Source of the DNA: Sediminibacterium sp. KACHI17
Lineage (GTDB): Bacteria > Bacteroidota > Bacteroidia > Chitinophagales > Chitinophagaceae
DNA length: 64,000 nucleotides
Assembly (NCBI RefSeq): GCF_040362915.1
Contig: NZ_AP029612.1
Location: 2,480,001-2,544,000, forward strand
Reading direction: 5' to 3'
Of this stretch, positions 60,003 through 64,000 are shown one piece after another. The position numbers and the translations under genes are program-made. The notes beneath the pieces are model-generated. The model was given only the letters and a program-made list of their open reading frames with translations. It had not been told where the DNA came from and did not search any database. Positions within the stretch are counted from its first letter, which is position 1, and each line of letters begins with the position of its first letter.

Positions 60003-61742
60003 ATGATCATGGAAACAGCTATAGACATATTAGAGCAACCGGTAAAAAAAACAATACAGCTTACAGGATCACAAGCTTTGCTCGAGGCTTTGATTACAGA
60101 GCATGTAGATACCATATTCGGATATCCGGGCGGAGCTATCATGCCTATTTATGATGCATTGTATGATTATCACGAGCAACTAAAACATATTCTTGTTCGA
60201 CATGAACAAGGTGGGATACATGCTGCACAAGGATTTGCTAGGGCATCCGGAAAAGTGGGTGTAGTATTTGCAACGAGCGGTCCGGGTGCTACCAATTTGG
60301 TTACAGGTTTGGCAGATGCGCAGATTGATAGTACACCATTGGTATGTATCACTGGACAAGTATTTGCTCATCTTTTGGGAACAGATGCTTTTCAGGAAAC
60401 AGATGTGATCAATATAACAACACCGGTGACGAAATGGAATTATCAGATTACAGATGCTTGTGAAATTCCGGAAGTATTGGCAAAAGCTTTTTATATCGCA
60501 AGAAGTGGAAGACCTGGTCCTGTATTGATCGATATCACTAAAAATGCACAACTACAAAAATTTGAATACAGCGGGTATCAGGTTTGTGATCATATCAGAA
60601 GTTATCGTCCAAAGCCATATATCAGAAAAGAATTTATTGAAGCGGCAGCTGAACTTATTAATACAGCTGAAAAACCATTTGTGATTTTCGGCCAAGGTGT
60701 AATACTGGGTAATGCAGAACAGGAGTTGAAAATGTTTCTGGAAAAGTCAGGTATACCTGCTGCATGGACCATTTTAGGATTGAGTGCATTGCCTACAGAT
60801 CATCCATTGAATATGGGGATGTTGGGTATGCATGGGAATTATGGTCCTAATGTATTAACGAATGAATGTGATGTATTGATCGCCATCGGTATGCGATTTG
60901 ATGACCGTGTAACCGGCAGGTTGGATAAATATGCAAAACAGGCAAAAGTGATTCACCTGGATATTGATCCATCTGAAATCGATAAAAATGTAAAAGCAAC
61001 AGTGGGTGTTTGGGGAGACTGTAAGGAGACGCTACCAATGCTTACACGCTTGATACAAACCAAAGTATATCCTCAATGGGTAGAAAAGTTCAGGGCTTAT
61101 CAAAATGAGGAAGAAAAAGAAGTGATCGTAAATGAACTATATCCTGCTGAAGGACAAATATCCATGGGTGAAGTGCTCCGGGTATTAAATGAGTTAACAG
61201 CAGGAGAGGCCATCATAGTATCAGATGTAGGTCAACATCAGATGGTGGCTTGCAGATATGCGAAATTCAATCAAACGAGAAGCAATATTACTTCCGGAGG
61301 ATTAGGAACCATGGGATTTGCATTACCGGCAGCGATTGGAGCCAAATTTGGCGCACCTGATAGACCTGTGGTTGCCATCATTGGTGACGGCGGCATACAA
61401 ATGACTATTCAGGAAATGGGAACCATTATGCAAACAGGGATTGATGTGAAAATACTGATCCTCAATAATCAATTTCTAGGAATGGTTCGCCAATGGCAAC
61501 AACTGTTTCATGATAAGCGATATTCTTTTGTAGACATCGCTAGTCCTGATTATGTAACAGTTGCAAAAGGATACGGTATCACAGGCGAAACAGTAAAAGA
61601 GCGAACCGATTTAAAAGATGGATTACAGAGAATGCTCGCACATAAAGGGTCTTATTTATTAGAGGTGATGGTTGGAAAAGAAAACAATGTATTCCCAATG
61701 GTGCCTCAAGGATGTAGCGTCAGTGAAATCAGATTAAAATAA
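60003..61742 (+). CDS. ilvB: Acetolactate synthase large subunit
   Basis: The ThDP enzyme forms acetolactate or acetohydroxybutyrate. The 579 residues contain TIFGYPGGAIMPIYDALYDY, LVRHEQGGIHAAQGFARASG with the catalytic glutamate region, GPGATNLVTGLADA, and the ThDP/Mg motif IGDGGIQMTIQEMGTIMQTG followed by ILNNQFLGMVRQWQ. The first codons MIMETAID allow ATG 60003 or 60009. The regulatory subunit ilvN follows after 4 bp, consistent with assembly of the two subunits. Confidence 0.96.
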   Translation: MIMETAIDILEQPVKKTIQLTGSQALLEALITEHVDTIFGYPGGAIMPIYDALYDYHEQLKHILVRHEQGGIHAAQGFARASGKVGVVFATSGPGATNLVTGLADAQIDSTPLVCITGQVFAHLLGTDAFQETDVINITTPVTKWNYQITDACEIPEVLAKAFYIARSGRPGPVLIDITKNAQLQKFEYSGYQVCDHIRSYRPKPYIRKEFIEAAAELINTAEKPFVIFGQGVILGNAEQELKMFLEKSGIPAAWTILGLSALPTDHPLNMGMLGMHGNYGPNVLTNECDVLIAIGMRFDDRVTGRLDKYAKQAKVIHLDIDPSEIDKNVKATVGVWGDCKETLPMLTRLIQTKVYPQWVEKFRAYQNEEEKEVIVNELYPAEGQISMGEVLRVLNELTAGEAIIVSDVGQHQMVACRYAKFNQTRSNITSGGLGTMGFALPAAIGAKFGAPDRPVVAIIGDGGIQMTIQEMGTIMQTGIDVKILILNNQFLGMVRQWQQLFHDKRYSFVDIASPDYVTVAKGYGITGETVKERTDLKDGLQRMLAHKGSYLLEVMVGKENNVFPMVPQGCSVSEIRLK

Positions 61743-61746
61743 TTGT

Positions 61747-62337
61747 ATGCAAAAACAGGAATTTACCATAACCGTTTATACAGAGAATCATATTGGTTTA
61801 CTGAATCGTATTGCTATCATCTTTTCTAGAAGAAAGATCAATATCGAGAGTTTGAATACTTCTCCTTCTGAAGTAGAAGGCATTCATCGATTTACCATCG
61901 TCATTGATGAATTGGAAGAAGTAGTAAGGAAGCTGGTAAGGCAGATCGAAAAACAAGTAGAAGTATTAAAAGCGTATTACAATACCAATGACGAGATCAT
62001 TTGGCAGGAGTTGGCTCTCTATAAAGTATCTACTGATGAAATAGCCGAGAAGGTAAAAGTTGAGCGATTACTGAGAGAGTATGGTGCAAGAGCAGTGGTG
62101 ATCAGAAAGGACTATACCATTTTTGAAACCAGTGGTCATCGGGAAGAAACAAATAGGCTGATCGCTGTACTGGAGCCTTATGGACTTATTGAGTTTGTTC
62201 GAAGTGCGCGTGTAGCCATCATTAAAGCGAGCAGAGGTTTTCACGAGAAGATCAAAGAGTTTGAAGCAACTGATCCAAGTGATGATCTGATCGAAAATGA
62301 GTATCTGGGAAAACACCAGGAAGTATTTAGTATGTAA
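61747..62337 (+). CDS. ilvN: Acetolactate synthase small (regulatory) subunit
   Basis: The 196-residue subunit has an N-terminal ACT domain: FTITVYTENHIGLLNRIAII followed by FSRRKINIESLNTSPSEVEG, the valine-binding signature. The C-terminal half is the ACT-like ALS_ss_C domain, including ERLLREYGARAVVIRKDYTI. It stimulates the large subunit and confers feedback inhibition by valine. The C-terminal domain is longer than the roughly 95-residue minimal IlvN of some enterobacterial isozymes. The intergenic gap to ilvC is 34 bp. Confidence 0.94.
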   Translation: MQKQEFTITVYTENHIGLLNRIAIIFSRRKINIESLNTSPSEVEGIHRFTIVIDELEEVVRKLVRQIEKQVEVLKAYYNTNDEIIWQELALYKVSTDEIAEKVKVERLLREYGARAVVIRKDYTIFETSGHREETNRLIAVLEPYGLIEFVRSARVAIIKASRGFHEKIKEFEATDPSDDLIENEYLGKHQEVFSM

Positions 62338-62371
62338 TCAACCCAATCTATTAAAATATAAAACAAGCAAC

Positions 62372-63445
62372 ATGGCAAAGTTAAATTTCGGAGGCGTTGT
62401 AGAAAATGTAGTTACCCGAGAAGAATTCCCTTTAGAAAAAGCACAAGAAGTATTAAAAGATGAAGTAGTAGCGGTTATTGGATATGGTGTTCAAGGTCCG
62501 GGACAAGCGTTGAACCAAAAAGAAAATGGTATCAATGTGATTGTTGGTCAGCGGAAAAACTCAAAGAGCTGGGATAAAGCTGTTAGAGATGGTTTTGTTC
62601 CCGGTGAATCTTTGTTTGAGATCGAAGAGGCATTGCAAAGAGGTACCATCATTTGTTATCTGTTAAGTGATGCTGCACAAATAAAATTATGGCCAACTGT
62701 ACAACGATATCTTACACCTGGGAAGGCTTTATATTTTTCTCATGGATTTGGTGTAACGTATAAAGACCAGACTGGCATCGTACCTCCGGCAGATGTAGAT
62801 GTGTTTCTTGTAGCACCTAAAGGATCCGGTACTTCATTGCGCAGAATGTTTTTACAGGGAAGAGGACTGAATAGTAGCTATGCGATCTTTCAGGATGCAA
62901 CAGGTAAAGCTTTTGATAGGGTGATCGCGTTAGGTATCGCTATTGGTAGCGGTTACTTGTTTGAAACGGATTTCAAAAAAGAAGTATATAGTGACCTAAC
63001 AGGAGAACGCGGAACACTGATGGGAGCTATTCAGGGGATTTTTGCAGCTCAATACCAGGTTTTACGCTCTAAAGGACATTCACCGTCAGAAGCATTCAAT
63101 GAAACAGTAGAAGAGTTAACACAGTCATTAATGCCATTAGTAGCAGAAAATGGTATGGATTGGATGTATGCAAATTGTTCAACTACTGCTCAAAGAGGTG
63201 CATTGGATTGGTGGAAGAAGTTTAGAGATGCTACATTACCCGTATTCACAGAATTATATGAGAGTGTGGCAACCGGAAAAGAAGCCGCTAAATCTATTGA
63301 AAGTAATAGTAAAGCAGATTATAGAGAAAAGCTAGAAGAAGAGTTAAAAGAACTGCGTGAAAGTGAATTATGGCAAGCTGGTAAAACGGTAAGAAGCCTT
63401 CGTCCTGAAAATCAGAAAGTAGAAGAAGCGGTAGCGCTTTCTTAA
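62372..63445 (+). CDS. ilvC: Ketol-acid reductoisomerase
   Basis: The enzyme isomerises and reduces acetolactate with NADPH. The 357 residues have the Rossmann motif VIGYGVQGPGQALN, VGQRKNSKSWDKA with residues that favour NADPH, HGFGVTY, FLVAPKGSGTSLRRM, and the metal-binding DLTGERGTLMGAIQGIF. This resembles the Bacteroidetes-type IlvC. A longer in-frame start at 62297 overlaps ilvN by 41 bp. I chose ATG 62372 (MAKLNFGGVVENVV) as the normal beginning. Confidence 0.95.
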   Translation: MAKLNFGGVVENVVTREEFPLEKAQEVLKDEVVAVIGYGVQGPGQALNQKENGINVIVGQRKNSKSWDKAVRDGFVPGESLFEIEEALQRGTIICYLLSDAAQIKLWPTVQRYLTPGKALYFSHGFGVTYKDQTGIVPPADVDVFLVAPKGSGTSLRRMFLQGRGLNSSYAIFQDATGKAFDRVIALGIAIGSGYLFETDFKKEVYSDLTGERGTLMGAIQGIFAAQYQVLRSKGHSPSEAFNETVEELTQSLMPLVAENGMDWMYANCSTTAQRGALDWWKKFRDATLPVFTELYESVATGKEAAKSIESNSKADYREKLEEELKELRESELWQAGKTVRSLRPENQKVEEAVALS

Positions 63446-63446
63446 A

Positions 63447-64000
63447 ATGATAGGTATGAAAACAACCCGCTATTCCATTGATTTTACAGCAGCTGCTGAA
63501 AGGTTGAGAGATGTCGTTGTTAAGACGCCGCTTACCTATAACTACTCTTTATCAAGGAAGTATGACTGTCATGTATATCTGAAAAGAGAAGATCTTCAGA
63601 TAGTTCGATCCTATAAGTTGAGGGGAGCTTATAACATGATGAGTAGTTTAGATCCTGAAAAATTATCAAAGGGTGTCGTTTGTGCAAGCGCGGGAAATCA
63701 TGCACAAGGATTTGCATATAGTTGTAAAAAGCTAGGTATTCGTGGTGTTGTTTTCATGCCAGTAATTACACCGAATCAAAAAATAACCCAAACTAAAATG
63801 TTTGGTGGTGATGCCATTCAAGTGATACTCACTGGAGATACTTTCGATGATTGTGCAATAGCCGCCAAAGCATATACGGCAGCGAATGATATGAGTTTTA
63901 TTCCGCCCTTTGATGATGTAAAGATCATTGAAGGACAATCAACAGTTGCTTTGGAGATACTGGAAGATCAGAGTGATATTGACTATTTGTTTGTGCCGAT
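63447..64000 (+). CDS. ilvA: Threonine ammonia-lyase (3' end outside window)
   Basis: The ATG at 63447 lies one base after the ilvC stop and the frame runs to the window edge for 184 residues. The PLP lysine motif LQIVRSYKLRGAYNMM and the glycine/asparagine motif CASAGNHAQGFAYSCKKLGI identify the threonine dehydratase family. FMPVITPNQKITQTKMFGGD and FDDVKIIEGQSTVALEIL continue the fold. Its product 2-oxobutyrate is the isoleucine precursor, which fits the last position in the operon. ATG 63456 is an alternative start. The regulatory part is not visible. Confidence 0.93.
   Translation, partial: MIGMKTTRYSIDFTAAAERLRDVVVKTPLTYNYSLSRKYDCHVYLKREDLQIVRSYKLRGAYNMMSSLDPEKLSKGVVCASAGNHAQGFAYSCKKLGIRGVVFMPVITPNQKITQTKMFGGDAIQVILTGDTFDDCAIAAKAYTAANDMSFIPPFDDVKIIEGQSTVALEILEDQSDIDYLFVP

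Noticed and set aside
62297..62371. N-terminal extension of ilvC overlapping ilvN
   Set aside because: It overlaps ilvN by 41 bp and does not resemble the ilvC start. ATG 62372 gives the normal family beginning.
1..64000. tRNA, rRNA, insertion-sequence, phage or plasmid-origin features
   Set aside because: I looked at all gaps between genes and found no cloverleaf-like sequence, transposase, integrase or iteron array. A tRNAscan or covariance search was not possible, so weak RNA genes may be missed.

Overview
The window looks like a chromosomal segment of a Bacteroidetes bacterium, most likely family Chitinophagaceae. I infer this from several signs: moderately AT-rich DNA; promoters of the TTTG-N19-TAnnTTTG type; Bacteroidetes-typical families (DUF5686 and OMP_b-brl outer-membrane proteins with an N-terminal carboxypeptidase-regulatory-like domain, 2TM domain, GxxExxY protein, TIGR02757, DUF4833); mostly weak Shine-Dalgarno signals; and inositol-lipid genes. 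I saw no rRNA, tRNA, CRISPR array, insertion sequence or prophage. Gene order and composition look like an ordinary core chromosome.

Layout. 1-12.8 kb is a housekeeping mosaic: aldo/keto reductase (cut by the window edge), aldehyde dehydrogenase, glutathione peroxidase, dusB, CPBP protease, cdsA and psd (phospholipid synthesis), a flavoprotein, a glycosyltransferase/phosphoesterase pair, an SDR, a YjjG-like HAD phosphatase and a FAH-family hydrolase. 13-23.6 kb holds a GH9 glycosidase fused to a deacetylase-like domain, a membrane protein/XRE regulator pair, a large outer-membrane barrel protein followed by a frameshifted secreted alpha/beta hydrolase, and several conserved proteins ending with a GxxExxY nuclease-like gene. 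23.7-30.6 kb is a complete tripartite RND efflux operon (tetR-tolC-adaptor-RND) with a clear operator/promoter and terminator. 30.7-41.6 kb holds DUF502, serC, a second TetR, then a cluster for inositol lipids (inositol-3-phosphate synthase, PgpA-like phosphatase, GtrA, DUF5686, CDP-alcohol phosphatidyltransferase fused to DUF4833, and a PAP2/Aur1-like transferase), then DUF1015. 41.6-52.4 kb has a TPR protein, a 2TM protein, an acyl-CoA ligase, two PAS-rich histidine kinases, a secreted amidohydrolase and an unknown helical protein. 52.6-64 kb is the branched-chain amino acid block leuA-leuC-leuD-leuB, a leader region, then ilvE-ilvD-ilvB-ilvN-ilvC-ilvA (cut by the window edge).

Two things stand out. 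First, the leader between leuB and ilvE encodes a 33-residue peptide with nine consecutive Ile/Val codons. It is followed by a strong intrinsic terminator and preceded by a GGAGGAGG segment able to pair with the terminator's left arm: a ribosome-mediated attenuator resembling enterobacterial ilvL. Second, many intergenic gaps hold long imperfect palindromes built from short repeated 'words' (for example AATCTGYGAATCTGTGGC, TTATAGTTCATAGC, GTCCATAG, GGGTAAT, TTGACAG). One perfect copy runs into the stop codon of the GxxExxY nuclease-like gene, and a lone arm of another class abuts its start codon. This may be an undescribed repeat/nuclease association.
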